Below, piece by piece: positions 39,580-51,799 of a stretch of DNA of 64,000 nt. This DNA comes from Zonotrichia leucophrys gambelii (taxonomy: Eukaryota > Chordata > Aves > Passeriformes > Passerellidae). Position numbers and translations under genes: made by a program. A model generated the notes under the pieces. That model was not told where the DNA came from and made no database searches. It worked only from the letters and a program-made list of their open reading frames with translations. How positions within the stretch are numbered: position 1 is the first letter of the stretch; each line of letters starts with the position of its first letter. The stretch lies in assembly GCF_028769735.1 (NCBI RefSeq), contig NC_088172.1:70952631-71016630 (forward strand). The letters are read 5' to 3'.

Positions 39580-40640
39580 GCCCTAGATTCCCTTGTCCAG
39601 GTTGTTGATAAAGGTATTAAACTGGACTGGGCCTAACACTGAGTCCTGGGGAGCACCACTTGTGACCTGCCACCAGCTGGATGTAACTCCATCCTCCATG
39701 GCTCTCTGGGCCCAGCCATCCAGGTGGTTTTTCACTCAGCAAAGAGTGCATCCATCCAGGCCATGAGCAACCAGTTTCTCCAGGAGAATGTTGTGGGACA
39801 CAGTGTCAAACACTTTAGTAAAGTCCATGTTAATGCATCCACAGCCTTTCCCTCACCCACTAGGTGGGTCACCCTGGAATAAAAAGAGACCAAGTGGTCA
39901 GGAAGGACTTGCCTTTCTTAAATCCATTCTGTCTGGGCTTGATCCCCTGGTTGTCCTGTACATGCACTCAAGTTGTTCTGCTCCATAACCCTTCCAGGCA
40001 CTGACATCAGACTGACAGACAGACTTGTAGTTCCCCAGACCCTCCTTATGACCCTTCTTGTTGATGGGCATCACATTTGCTAAATTCGAGTCCACTGGGA
40101 CCTCACTGGTAAGATAAAACTGCTGGTAGATGATGGAAAGTGGCTTGGTGAACAACTCTGCCAGCTTCCTAAGTACCCTTGGGGGGATCCCATCTGACCT
40201 TGTAGACTTTTTCATTTGTGAATGATTCAGCAGGTCACTGACCATTTCCCCTTGAGTAATGGGGGCTTTCTTTCTGCTCCCCATCACTGTTTTCCTGTTC
40301 AAGGGGCTGGGTACCCTTTGGACAACTGGGTAGTCCTCACTATTAGCAACTGAGGCAAAGAAGGCATTAAGTACCTCAAATCTCTTCTCATCCTTTGTAA
40401 CTGTGTTTTCCCCCTCATCCAGCAAAGGATGGAGATTCTCTTTAGCCCTCCTTTTGTTGCTGGTGTATTTAAACATGTTTTATTGTCTTTTATAGCAGTA
40501 GCCAGATTAAATTCTAGTTCATCTTTGGTCCTTCTTATTTTCTTCCTTCATAATCTGCTAATATCCTGTAGTCCTCCTGAGTTGTCTGCCCCTTCTTCTA
40601 CAAGGCACAAATTGTCTGTTTTTCCCGAGTTCTAGCCAAA
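39580..40640 (-). mobile_element. CR1 LINE fragment, reverse-transcriptase N-terminal and central part
   Basis: The minus strand encodes a 192-codon open stretch (40476-39898) with CR1 reverse-transcriptase landmarks in order: EVLNAFFASVANSE, SDGIPPRVLRKLAELFTKPL, then NLANVMPINKKGHKEGLGNY. Further along, at about 39600-39690, comes [19 protein letters not shown] sequence, with similarity ending near FINNLDKGI. Both ends are truncated and the 3' tail is absent. The 192-codon open frame suggests moderate age. It cannot encode a full protein. Confidence 0.87.
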
Positions 40641-40759
40641 TCTGGAGTCCTGTTCTGAGTGCTGACGTGGTTTTAACCTCAACACTTTCCTTAACCCCTA
40701 CATCACTCTGCTCCCACATGAGAAACTTGCCATTTTTTGCTTCAAAATTTGCTGCCTCG

Positions 40760-41400
40760 TGTCAGAACCCAGAACATCCCTCTGGCTGTCCAGAACGGCC
40801 AAGACCCCTGCCAGGGGGCTCAGAAGCCCTGGCACGGAGCCCAAAACAGCTGTGGTTTTGATTATGACCCGTGGAGCAAGTTACCAACCTTGTATGAAGA
40901 TCAGCAAGCCACAACAGTTTAAGTAGAATAATAGTGGAGTTATCACAAGGTGAAAAAGTAGACTTTGGGGTTTTCTAGAATGGAGGTTCAGGGGGCAAGA
41001 TGGAGGGATCTGGGCGTGTACAGCCTTTCTCCTTCTTCTTCTTGGCCTCCATCTTCTGCTGTGATGTTGGCACTTCTAGATTGGTTTAGAGTACAAGCTC
41101 ACTGTCTAACATAGGTGGTAGGTATTGGGAAGTAATTGTAGACATTGTATATGTAGTTTTAGGTATAAAGACATAACACCACCCTGGGGGCAGGGAGTGT
41201 GCCTGGAACTGTCCTGCTAGATGAACCTCAGCAGGGCAAGAAAAAATCTTTTATAGATAAGACACAATAAACAACCTTGAGACCAAGAACTGAAGAGGTC
41301 TGACTCATTCTTCAAGAGCTCAGGCTGAGAAAAGAGACTTTTAACGTTTCTCAAGGTCACAGTGACCAGCTAAAGATCCTGAGAGCCTCACACAATGACA
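40760..41400 (+). mobile_element. probable solo LTR, ends uncertain
   Basis: The segment begins TGTCAGAACCC and carries a TATA box (TATAAAG at 41164-41170) and an AATAAA signal at 41266-41271, about 100 bases apart, as in an avian LTR on the plus strand. The left end is fairly clear. The right end is ambiguous, somewhere from 41346 to 41400 (one candidate ends AATGACA at 41400). No target-site duplication was found and no internal retroviral coding sequence is seen. Confidence 0.6.
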
Positions 41401-44400
41401 CAAAAGGTGAGCTGTCTCTGTCAGCTGGATGCCTACCTTTTAACTAGAGGGAGCCAGAAGATGTGGCAGGAGGTGGCCTGCCAGGACATAAAAGGTGTGT
41501 AAGAAGAAAGGCACCAGGTGCCATCAGATAAGGAGGTGTTTTAGCCCCAATGTGAGATAATCCCTGAGGTGCTGCAATGTGAGGTGCAGGCCATGGAACA
41601 CCTTGCAAAAGAGCAGTGCGAGAGATTTCAGAGCTCCTCTGTGTATTGAGCAAAACCTGTTGGAAGCACAGATTTTTCTCACATCTTCATGCTGGTGATA
41701 CAGAGACCAGGGCACTGTTTTGTATGTCAGCTCTGAAATCCAAATGTGGAAAATTGCTTTCTCATTCTCTCAGCACAGGACACAGGGATTGCCCCCACAG
41801 CCAAGTGAGAATCAGCTGTAATGGAAAGGCTGCTGGAGACTTTAGTTCAGGAGGTTCCCTTGTTTCCTCCCCGCCCCAGTCTCTGCTGTGTTCACTGACA
41901 CCAGCAAGGTCCTACTCAATCTGCCCCAACAGCTGATCTGGATCAGCCACTTTCTCTCCTGGGCGTCCCTCAGACACTGTGGTGTTCCCTCCCCAGTGTC
42001 TGTGGCTGTGTGACCCAAACTGGGCACAGCTCAATGGGCACTCATGTATGCTGCTATGAGCAGTGCCTGCTCCTGGCTATTGGCTGCTTCCTCCTTTCTC
42101 TTCCAGCCTCTCTGGACCTCTCTTGCTAGGTCTGCAAAACATCCTGTTCAATCACTTTCAGCTAGTTTTGACCTACCTTGCCATATATATACTCAAATCT
42201 GCTCACTTACAGCTTCTGGTAAGACTCACATGACATACCAAACACCCTCCTGAAATCTTCACTTGTACAAAACCTCTTCACACCATCCAGTATAATCCTA
42301 TTGCCCAGGTTACTGCTCCATTGCCAGCCTCTGCTGACAGGGATAAAACATATGGACTGCTTCATTAGCTCACTGTGTGCACACAGACAATGTGCTAGGG
42401 AGACTCACAGCATTGCTGCTACTGCTGCAGCCTCCTGCTTTTAATTACAGTTCCTAAATCCAAACCACTCCTTCCTGCTACACTTCTTCTTGCAACTAAC
42501 ACATGTGATATCTGACAGAAGGCCTTCTCACATCACCTGCAGGCTGCAGGTTGGCCATACCTATGGTTTTAGTTTTTCTCTGTCTTGCAGTGCTTCCTTT
42601 TTTACTTCCATCAATTTAAGCAGAAGATGTAGGAAATCTTAAAATGTGGCAGATCAGGGTTTGTTATCCTCAGGAGCTTTGGTCAGTTCAGCTTCACCTC
42701 TGTTGTAGTCTTGGGGGCATGAACACAGTGTTTGAGCATGGCTGGGGGCAAAACGGTATTCACAAACCTGGAATTTTCATTGCTCCACAAGACCCATGGG
42801 GAAGGATAAAGTGAGTAAAATTACAGGTACACATTTTATCCCCAAATGTATCATATTGAACAATGACACTGTGAACTGCATGATCATTCATCAGTGATCA
42901 GAAAAAAACAGTCCATCACTACTGTTCCCTACCAGGGACTGTGGGGCTCGTGAATCCTTTGAAGAGTTCTCCTACCCCTAATTTTAAGTTTCAACCAGTG
43001 GCATGGTCCATTTGTGAAAAGAAGGTCTTGAAGAAAAAGACCATTGTGAACACCCAGTGATCTTACAAAGTGCTTTAAGAAAACCCGGCTCTGATGTGGG
43101 AATCCATAAAAAAAAATTGTTTTTAATTATGGAATCTGTCCATATATATAGGTTATGTCTGTCTATACATGTATACAGAGAGAGATATGGATATATCCAC
43201 ACCTTGCACAGTTTACTCTTGCAGTTTTCTTGTTCAGCTAAGGTTCTGTTTCAGAAATTTTCCACCTCCTGCTTAGCCCTCCTCCTTTATTATATAATAA
43301 TAAGCATTTGTTGCTGCCTGATGGCATCTAGTTCAAATACCTAGCAAGATCAAACTCAGGAGAAAATAAATGGGAGCCACAAGGCCCTCTATAAAATAGC
43401 CTACACCTTTCATGGACTGGAATGGATGTTTGTCAGTAATGAGGCACTGTAATTAAATTAAATAAGCCTTGGCACTACCTCTGCCATATCTGCCTGTACA
43501 ATGCTCCCCTAAGCAGTAAAACTCCCACGGGAAATTAAATACACTGTATGTGCATTAGCCAGTCTTATTGTTTGGGTGTTCCTGCAGCTAAGAAACCCTC
43601 ACTACTGTCTCCTAAACAAAGGGAGGGAAGGTTTTGAGCTTCTCTGGAATTTGGGTGCCGTTCAAGAGCAGACACCAGCTGGGTCACTCTGACATGCCTG
43701 TCCTGGGGTGCAGGTGATCATCACAGGCAAAGAGGTGGAGGAGACACCTTGGCTCTTCTCCTTCATTGGCTTCCCTGCTGTGGGCTCTTTCCCCTGCAGC
43801 ACATCTAAGCATGTGTATAATGTGAATGAAACAATAGTAATAATAGTAATGATCATCATCATTAAAACACTGAAAAATCATGCTGCCTTCCTGGGATGAA
43901 AAGGTGCAAACACAAGTTGTCTTTTCTCAGGAGATTACTTGGTCTAACTCCTCAAGTGGCCATGGTGGTCCTTCATTATCCATTGAAGTGGTGGTGAGCT
44001 TTCCTATTTTTGGGAAAGTCATGAGATCCTGACGAGAGCAAAGAGCATTCTGATGATAATGCTGTCATGGCAACTACTCTCTTTGTCAAAATAGGTGTTT
44101 TGGGGGAACTCAGTGTTTCTCAAGGATTTTTTTCTTATTAAAGACCCCTCTGACCCTATAAAAATGTGATGGGGGTGAAAGAGAGGAACTATTTTATCAG
44201 CATGTTTTTACTTAAAAGCACTACCACTTTCCATATCCTTCTGAATTATCTGCAATCCATACTCTAGGAATTACTCACTTGTTTTTGTTGTCTTAATGTA
44301 GTTTTTCTAAAATTATGTGCTTATTAGACTGGAGAAAGAAGACTGGAAATGTGTGAATTAATGGTTTCTAAATTCCCTCCCTAGACAGGAAAAATGAAAG

Positions 44401-45685
44401 CACAGTTGCCTTCAGAATGAATGCAAAGTGTTGGTTTGACATCTCTTACTTTTTAAAAATAATTTAGTCAAACTCAGCTTCAGAGTTTTCTTTGGAAACT
44501 AAATATTCCAAACTGTTTCCCAGACATAATCAGTATTCTCAAATCTTTTCCAAACTGTTAAACTTGAGATTGCATTTTTTAATAAACAAGGAGTTAAAAA
44601 AATTTGCTTGTATCTAAAAGTGATGTAACACTTAAATTATTTCCAAGACGAAAACTATCAAACTGTTTTCTGCTATTAAATATGATGGTATGGGTGACAA
44701 CATAGCACTGTACTCCAGTGTAATTAAGTTATTTCCATTTTCCCATGAAACTTAGCAGCTTCAAAGTGTATTCTCAGAAAATGCTAACTTGTTCAAGCCA
44801 TGTAAATTGCTCCAGAGTGTAATAGCTTCTGCATTACCCTCATTTTCATGTAATTAGCTTTTTTGGAAATTTTTGGTGGATCTTTAAAAGCAAAACAAAA
44901 AAGAAATCAAGAGAAAGAACTGGGAATAGGTAGTTCAGTAATAAGAATCTCAATTAGAATATAAGACAAATAAAAAAAAAAGAATAATAGTAAAGGAATT
45001 AAGAGCCTTTCATATGAAAGAAAAGTAGAGATGACTGTATTGCTTGGGGTTTGAAGAGAAGGTGTATGCAAGGCAAAACACTACAGATACATGCAGACAA
45101 GTATGGCTTAGACATCAGTTCAGCATCTTTTCCTAAAAGAATAATGACACTAAGGTATTTTAAAATTTCATTTGATCACTACTTTCGCAGAGCACATGTA
45201 CAGGAAAGACTAAAATAAATGTCAATTTGGTAGAGAGCGCTAAGAATAGAATTGATGGACAGAATTAGTAAAATACAAAATCAAATCAGGTACTTACCTA
45301 AGGAAAGTAAATATTCCAGAGAGCTGAAATAGTCCATCTGTGTGCAGGGGGTCTGTGTTCTCTCTCCTCGCTGCGTTCACAACTGAGCTCTCCGCAGTGG
45401 CGCGAGCTGCTGAGCGTGCCTCCTTCCTTGTCCCCCGCAACACCTGGTGCTGACAGCTGTCCGGAAAGGGGAGTGGACTCCCTACACTGCTCTTCTCATC
45501 TGCAGTGGTCAGCCCTGCAGCACCATTGCAGAAGTCAGAAAACACCCAAATATCAGTTGTGTAGAAAGAAAGAAAGAGGGCAAGAGATGGAGAAAGAGAG
45601 AAAAAAGGAAAGATAGGAAATGTGGGAGAGATAGATGTTAAAATAAAGGAGAGAAGGAGAGGAAGAAGGAAAGGGGAAGAGAGAC
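41401..45685. other. gene-less intergenic sequence
   Basis: No internal retroviral sequence follows the LTR-like element. The region is mostly AT-rich, becoming purine-rich from about 45560 towards the homopurine tract. No exon is recognised. Confidence 0.55.
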
Positions 45686-45908
45686 AAAAAGAGAGAAAGA
45701 GGAAGAGGAAGGAAGGAAGGGAAGGGAAGGGAAGGGAAGGGAAGGGAAGGGAAGGGAAGGGAAGGGAAGGGAAGGGAAGGGAAGGGAAGGGAAGGAAGGG
45801 AAGGAAGGGAAGGGAAGGGAAGGGAAGGGAAGGGAAGGGAAGGGAAGGGAAGGGAAGGGAAGGGAAGGGAAGGGAAGGAGAGAGAAAAGGAGAAAGAGAG
45901 AAGAAGAA
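45686..45908 (+). repeat. 223-base uninterrupted homopurine tract with (GGGAA)n core
   Basis: No pyrimidine occurs on the plus strand between the C at 45685 and the C at 45909. The core, about 45711-45878, is an almost perfect GGGAA pentamer array with GGAAG variants near 45793 and 45802. The flanks (45560-45685 and beyond) are also strongly purine-rich (GAAA, GAGA). Translation of either strand gives artificial repetitive frames of up to 246 codons that should not be treated as genes. Confidence 0.98.
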
Positions 45909-48496
45909 CCAGAAGAGACATCCCTGCCATGGAAGCTTGGTCAGATGCTCAGCTGATGTACACCAGCAGAGCTTCTTCCCTGTCTTATGTGGGCCTACTC
46001 CAGCTGACACCATCTTGGATCTTACCTGTGACATTTACACTTCCTAATCAAGTCAAAGTTTAATACTGCAGGGAAGAAGGAATGGTAAATGCAGCTTTCA
46101 GTTACTTTGGAGGAATTGGGAGTCCTGTAAAACTACAGGGCTCTTGGGACATAACAGTTGGGCCAGGCTCCTCATGGTGTGGAGTGAGTGACATAGGAAG
46201 AGGTGAGCTCTGTTCAGCCTGGTGAGTCTTTTAGAAGCTACTAATTAATATAGTCAGCTAACTAATATGCACTCTTGCTGGTTTTCAGAGAAAACATTTT
46301 GGGCTTTGTCCCCAATGGAATGAGTTGTTCTTTCCTAGACTGAAGCCCAGCAGCAAATGAAAACATGCAATGTGGACACTTAGGTGATCTGAGCCCCAGA
46401 ATAAATTAGGAGCTGCTTCACCTGTGGCCTGGGCTATAGATAGGTGATACTGCTAGCCCCTGGCAGTGGTGCTGATGAAGTCTCTGGACACACTAATTCT
46501 GCTAAATGAAGCTCCTCAGTTGTTCATTTGTGCAACTTCCTTCACTGCAATTACCTATATTCAATATTGCTGTAGGATTTTTGTCCTATCTGCTGGATTC
46601 TTAAAATAGTGAATGGTGTCTTGGCTTCAATGCCAATGGGTTATGTAAAGGAGTGTATGGAGTTGTTGAAAAAGGGGAAATCCCAAATACAGGCAAAATA
46701 ATTTGAGATTCATTTGAGGTTGAACAGGCAAGGGCAAAAATATTGTTAATCATATCAGATGATAATTTTCTTTAAAAACAGATTAGGTTTTCATGACCCA
46801 TGGCATTAATTTTAAATAGATATCCTTATTAAAAGGATTTCTCTTTATTTGTGGGTAGATGTGTTTAGCTGAGTTTGGAGACACATTACCAACATGCCGT
46901 GAGAAAATAAGTAACTTACTTAAAAATCTCAAAATATGAGATTTCCTTGCATCTGGGATAAAGAAATTATTTTTCTCTTTTAGCAGAAGAATGTACCCAT
47001 CAGAATAAGGTATCTTATCACCATTAGGGCAGTTCATCACTTTGAACTATTCTTTTATAAATCAGTGAATTTTTCCTTTTGCAATTTAGAAAGTTTATTT
47101 AGAACCCTTGCTCCTTTGGGTAGAAACTATATCTCCTTAGTATCAGCTATAATTTAATGTGCACATATCTGCATTTTTTTTTCCAGTGTGTAAGATGGAA
47201 ATGCCTGTCAGCTGTTGAAAACAATTGTCTTTGTTGCTATGCTGTCATGGCACACTGGTTTCATTTAATATTTTATCCAGTGCTTTTCATACACATTGTA
47301 GCTCTTTTATTTGTTACTCACTGAAGCTCATCCTGATTATAATAACAGCACATTAAATTCCTGTCCAGCTATGGTTTCACAGTGCAAGGGACAGCTCTCA
47401 GTGCAAACCTAGGCCCTGATGATCCTCAGTCCCAAGCTGATGATTTGTGGAGTTCTTCTTTTGATTTTTTCCATGGGAATTCTGGCTGTCTAAATCCTCT
47501 TCCAGATCTGGGGGTCCCTAACATAGGGAACATTTACCTTCAAAATTATTCTGTGTAATTTAAATTTAGTCATATAATCTGAAGACACTTTTTATTCAGT
47601 TTTAAGAGTTATATACACCAGTTGGAGGTAGTGATAAACTCAATTAACTAGGCTGCTATAAACCTTATTTAAATCAAATTAAGTGCATTTCTGCAGCAGT
47701 TAGCATCTATTTCATTAACTGTGATTAAAAACTGCTTGGGAGTTAAATTGGTGTGACTTTGAATATAGATAAAGCCAGGGAAAGACAGAACTGGCAGCTG
47801 AGCCTGAACCAGACTGGAAAGTCTGGAGTTCTTCTTTGTACCCAGAACACCAGGGCTTTGTTTCTTTTAATTAAAACTCGTATCCTACAGAATGTAATGG
47901 ATGTTGTTTAGAAAAGCTGCCCACTTGTTTCTGATAATTGGATTTTTCTAGCCCAGATAAATATCCTACTATGCCATTTCACTGAGTCCAAGAGGATTCC
48001 TCCAAATAATTAAAAAATGAGCGCTGAAGACTCTAACCACCTCATTAAGATAAACTTACAACAACATCTTGGGTTCAAATAAGGAGTTCTTTTCTTTTTT
48101 TTCTGGAGAGAGGCCACAGTTTGTTTAGCTTGGCAGCAGCAACAAACTGATTTTCATGTATGCAAAAAAGCCATTACTGCTGAATCACTGTCTCTCAAGT
48201 AACACGGAATTGGACTAGCATGCTTTTACAGGGGTCTGCAGAAACTAACTGAGGTGGTTACAGCAAACATGTAATGAAAAATAAAATGTAGGTGAAAGTG
48301 TAAATATTTCGACAGAACTTCTGGCATGTAGTCTCACACCAAACAGAGGCTGACAAACACACTGCTGCCAATGCTTGATGCTAGAAATAATAGTTACTCT
48401 GTTTATTCACCAAAATTATGTTACAATTGCATTGTTTATGCTCAATATATTAAGTAGAAATATATGTAGTAACACTAAGATAAATGATGGCTTGTT
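45909..48496. other. gene-less intergenic sequence
   Basis: AT-rich unique-looking sequence with no recognised gene or repeat. The stretch at 47590-47770 has several TAATTA/TTAAT-type cores and could be regulatory, without direct support. Confidence 0.55.
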
Positions 48497-48518
48497 ATAT
48501 CAGCTGATCAGCTGATAT
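48497..48518. repeat. 22-bp perfect palindrome with two CAGCTG E-boxes
   Basis: The two 11-base halves, ATATCAGCTGA and its exact reverse complement, abut with no spacer. The sequence contains CAGCTG twice, separated by AT, each matching the bHLH E-box. It lies about 280 bases before a CR1 copy. Confidence 0.85.
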
Positions 48519-48801
48519 TAGAATGACAGTTTTAATTCACAAGCCATTTTTTGTTAGTCTGTATTTCTTCCTGAAGAAAAGATACAGAAAATTTCTGATT
48601 CAATTTAGCCATAAAAGATATATAACTTAGGAAAGCTGGCTAGAGAATCTAGGGAGAAGTTGTTGAAAAAACTTCAGTGGGAAGTAATTGCAGACTCTGG
48701 AGGAAAATGAGAGGGTTAAAAAGGTTGAAGTGAATGTTTTAAAAATAAATTGAAATTACCAAAGCTGTAACAATGAAAAGTCAGGGAGTCATCTGCATTT
48801 G

Positions 48802-49401
48802 GTGGCCAAGAAGGCCAATGGAATCCTGGGGTGCATTAGGAAGGGCAGTGCCAGCAGCTCAAGGGAGCTGATCCTGCCCCTCTGCCCAGCCCTGGTGAGG
48901 CACATCTGCAGTGCTGAGTCCAGTCCTGGCTCTTCAGGACAGGAGAGACATGGAGCCCCTGGAGTGGCTCCAGTGAGGGTAACAAAGATGATTGAGGCTC
49001 TGGAGCATCTCTCCAATGAGGAAAGGCTGAGGGAGCTGAGCCTGTTCAGCCTGGAGAGAGGCCCTGAGAGGGGACCTCATCAATGGCTGTGAGCATCTGA
49101 AGGGAGGTGCCAGGAGGATGGAGCCAGGCTCTGCTCCGTGGTGCCAAGCAATAGCACAGGAAGCAATGGGCAGGAACTGATGCACAGGAAGCTCCACCTG
49201 AACATGAGGAAGAACTTCTTTACTGGGCAGGTAACTGAGCACTGGAACAGACTGACCAGAGAGGTTGTAAAGTCCCACTGACTGGAGACATTTCAGAATT
49301 GTCTGGATGAAATTGTGCCATGTGCTCTGGGGTGCCCCTGCTTGAGCAGGGAGGGTGGACCAGATGAGCCACTCTGGTTCCTTCTAACCTGACCCATTCT
49401 G
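48802..49401 (+). mobile_element. CR1 LINE 3' part, copy 1 of a near-identical inverted pair
   Basis: The plus strand encodes VAKKANGILGCIRKGSASSS and then TKMIEALEHLSNEERLREL, typical of the CR1 C-terminal region, followed after frame changes by SNGQELMHRKLHLNMRKNFF and a CR1 3'-UTR ending near GACCCATTCTG. The 5' end is sharply truncated at about 48802. The coding frame is broken at a TGA after HQWL (49090-49092). The segment to about 49215 closely matches 54105-53690 in inverse orientation. Confidence 0.9.
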
Positions 49402-49770
49402 AAACTCATGTGTGCTTGTGTTTATCACATAGGTGGGTCACTGAGAATCTGCTTAAAACAGGTACAAACATAAGTTTAAATCTGAGAGCAGATGGATAGT
49501 GCTTGCACCTGTTGAAGTCTTAGCAGTCTCACAGGGGCTTCCTTTGCTTTGTGAGAGCTTGTTTTCAGCTGGTACTTGTGCAGTGCATTGCTTTACGGAT
49601 AAATTCTTCCCAGTGAAAAGTTCACATCAGAAGTTCTTAAGTCCAGTAATATCACATTTTCAGATGTGAATTGTTACTGTGTACTTATAGAAATATATTA
49701 TTTTAAAGCAGTATTTAAAAAATGTGTTATTTCTGGCTCCAATCATCTGCAGTATCTTGTTTACTAAATA

Positions 49771-50100
49771 GGTCATCTGCCTGGACTTCTGTGAGGCTTT
49801 TGACATGGTCATCCATGACATCCTTCTCTCTAAATTGGAGAGAGTTGGGTTTGATGAGTGGACTGTTCAGTGGATGAGGAATTTATTGGATTGTTGCATT
49901 CCAGGACAACGGTCAATGGCTTAGTGAGCTGAGTGTTGCTCAGGGGTCGGTACTGGGACCAGCACTATTTAATATCTTCTTCAATGACTTAGATTAAGAG
50001 ATTGAGTGCACCCTCAGCAAGTTTGAAGATGACACCCTGAAGAAAGGGATGCCATCCAGAGGACTATGAACAGGCTTGAAAAGTGGTATAAGCTGGACCC
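49771..50100 (+). mobile_element. CR1 LINE fragment, reverse-transcriptase palm
   Basis: Translation of the plus strand gives [16 protein letters not shown], matching reverse-transcriptase motif A, then a TAG stop, then a GSVLGPALFNIFFNDL-like segment and an LSKFEDDT-like motif C. Several stops and a missing stretch make it dead. It lies 370 bases after the neighbouring CR1 3' end although it corresponds to an upstream part of the element, so it is a separate insertion or a rearranged piece. Confidence 0.85.
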
Positions 50101-51799
50101 AGACTATTCTGTTCAGCATATTCTTTTGGATGTTCTCTCCACAAATTATTTTATCCTTTCAGAAGCCATTTATATTTTGGAAATCACAACATGCTGTGGG
50201 GATTAATTCTGCATTTAAGAGGTAGGATGTCCCTCTTCCTGAATTGATGTAATTCCCACTTGCCTTGCACTCACCTGTAGAGATCCTGGGTGTCAGTGCT
50301 CAGGATTTCTCCATTTTCTTCCAAGCAGTGTTCAGGCTAAAGCACTCACTATGAACTGTGTTCCTCTGCATGCCAGATTGCCTCATGCTGACAAATTCCT
50401 GCCAGCATCTATGGGTTTTGTCCTGGGAAATTCCAGGTAAACATGATCCATCAGTCTCATGCAAGTAACAGCTGCTACTTTTGCTCAAAGGGAATTCCCA
50501 CTGACTTTGATGTGTAAGAGAGGACATCACCCATGTGTTGCCTCACTACAGTGAGGTAAGACAGTAGCTAAAATGTTTGTCAAGGCCATGTGATAGCAAG
50601 AACTTCACAAGCAGCAGGTCAGACTTTTCCACTGTTTTCCCTAGTTATACATACTTTACTCTTAAAAAAGATCTTCTCTATGCACTTCAGTGAAAGCATA
50701 ACTGGAGTCTGAGCCAAAATACAGCAAGTTAGGATACAACAAATACCAGCTATTTCTCTGGTATGAGCTGTGGAAATCTGCATCATGTTGGATTTTTGCC
50801 TTTCCACTTTCTAAATTTGCTGTCTTCAGTGCAAGGAAAAGCACTGAAGTTTTAGGAGGTTTGCTTTTCATTGCACAGTAAAGAAATATTATTTTTTAAA
50901 ACAAAAAAAAAATTATTAGCTGTGCTTACTTTAGGTGTGATGCACTGGCCACCCTTTTGTGCTTATTTTATGCTAGGCACTGAAGAAATGTGTAGTAAAT
51001 TGGTCACCCAAAGGAGCTTAGCAAATATATCCTGAAAAGTGGGTGAGACAAGAGAGAGTAGCTGGATGGGCAGGAAAAGAAAAAGGAGGACAACAAACAC
51101 AGCACGAGGCATGAAATTTCTAGTTACTCATGTGATACAACTGCACTGACCTTTATACTCACTATTCCAGACTTTAAGCATCAAAGTTCTGATATTTTGT
51201 ATAATTCTGGCCTGATTAAGGCACAAAGATCCATTAAAATCATTGTATTCCCCACAGCTGGTGTGCATGTCACACAGTCACTTCGACAAGGTATCATCCT
51301 GCCTTCTGAGCATCAGGGAAAGGTCCTGGGGATTGTGTAAGAGCATTTTCTCTGTGCAAACATTTGATAATACTATTTAACATTTGAAAAGACCTCCTCT
51401 AACACTAGGTCTATTGAGAAAGCCCCCAAATGTTCCAAGTGCTTTTAGGACAAGATGCAGCCTGTGCAGAAATGTGGGCTTTTGTGTGTACTCTAATTCA
51501 CAAGTACTTGTCAGGGGTGCTTTTTGGCGGGAATACTTCTGTACAGCCGTGCTTTTGGGTGCAAGAAGAGCTGCTGAGTGCAAGTGAATGTTTTGAGCCA
51601 CTCCAAAGCATTACTTATTTTTATTTTATGGATAGGGCCTGCTAACATGCTGCTGTCCTTGGCTTGGAGAGGCTCAGGAGAGGGTTTTGCCTCATATTCA
51701 ATGGCCAAGGCCATTAACCAGGGCTGGACATATCAGGTTGTGAGCCATGTCCTAGCCCCAAGCTTGCTGTGTGTTAGCCAGCCTCTGTTTTGCTGAGTC
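50101..51799. other. gene-less intergenic sequence
   Basis: A strong minus-strand donor-like CTACAG|GTGAGTG occurs near 50270, but the frame leading into it is stopped within about 60 bases and no good acceptor is present. Nothing else is recognised. Confidence 0.5.

Noticed and set aside
43140..43205. AT-rich repeats with small palindromes
   Set aside because: Short dinucleotide-type simple sequence, not distinctive.
45294..46047. Frames of 125-246 codons rich in SLPFP or GREGK repeats
   Set aside because: They are translations of the GGGAA simple repeat.
50268..50330. Strong donor-like CTACAG|GTGAGTG on the minus strand
   Set aside because: The in-frame sequence upstream hits a stop within about 60 bases and the only acceptor candidate is pyrimidine-poor.
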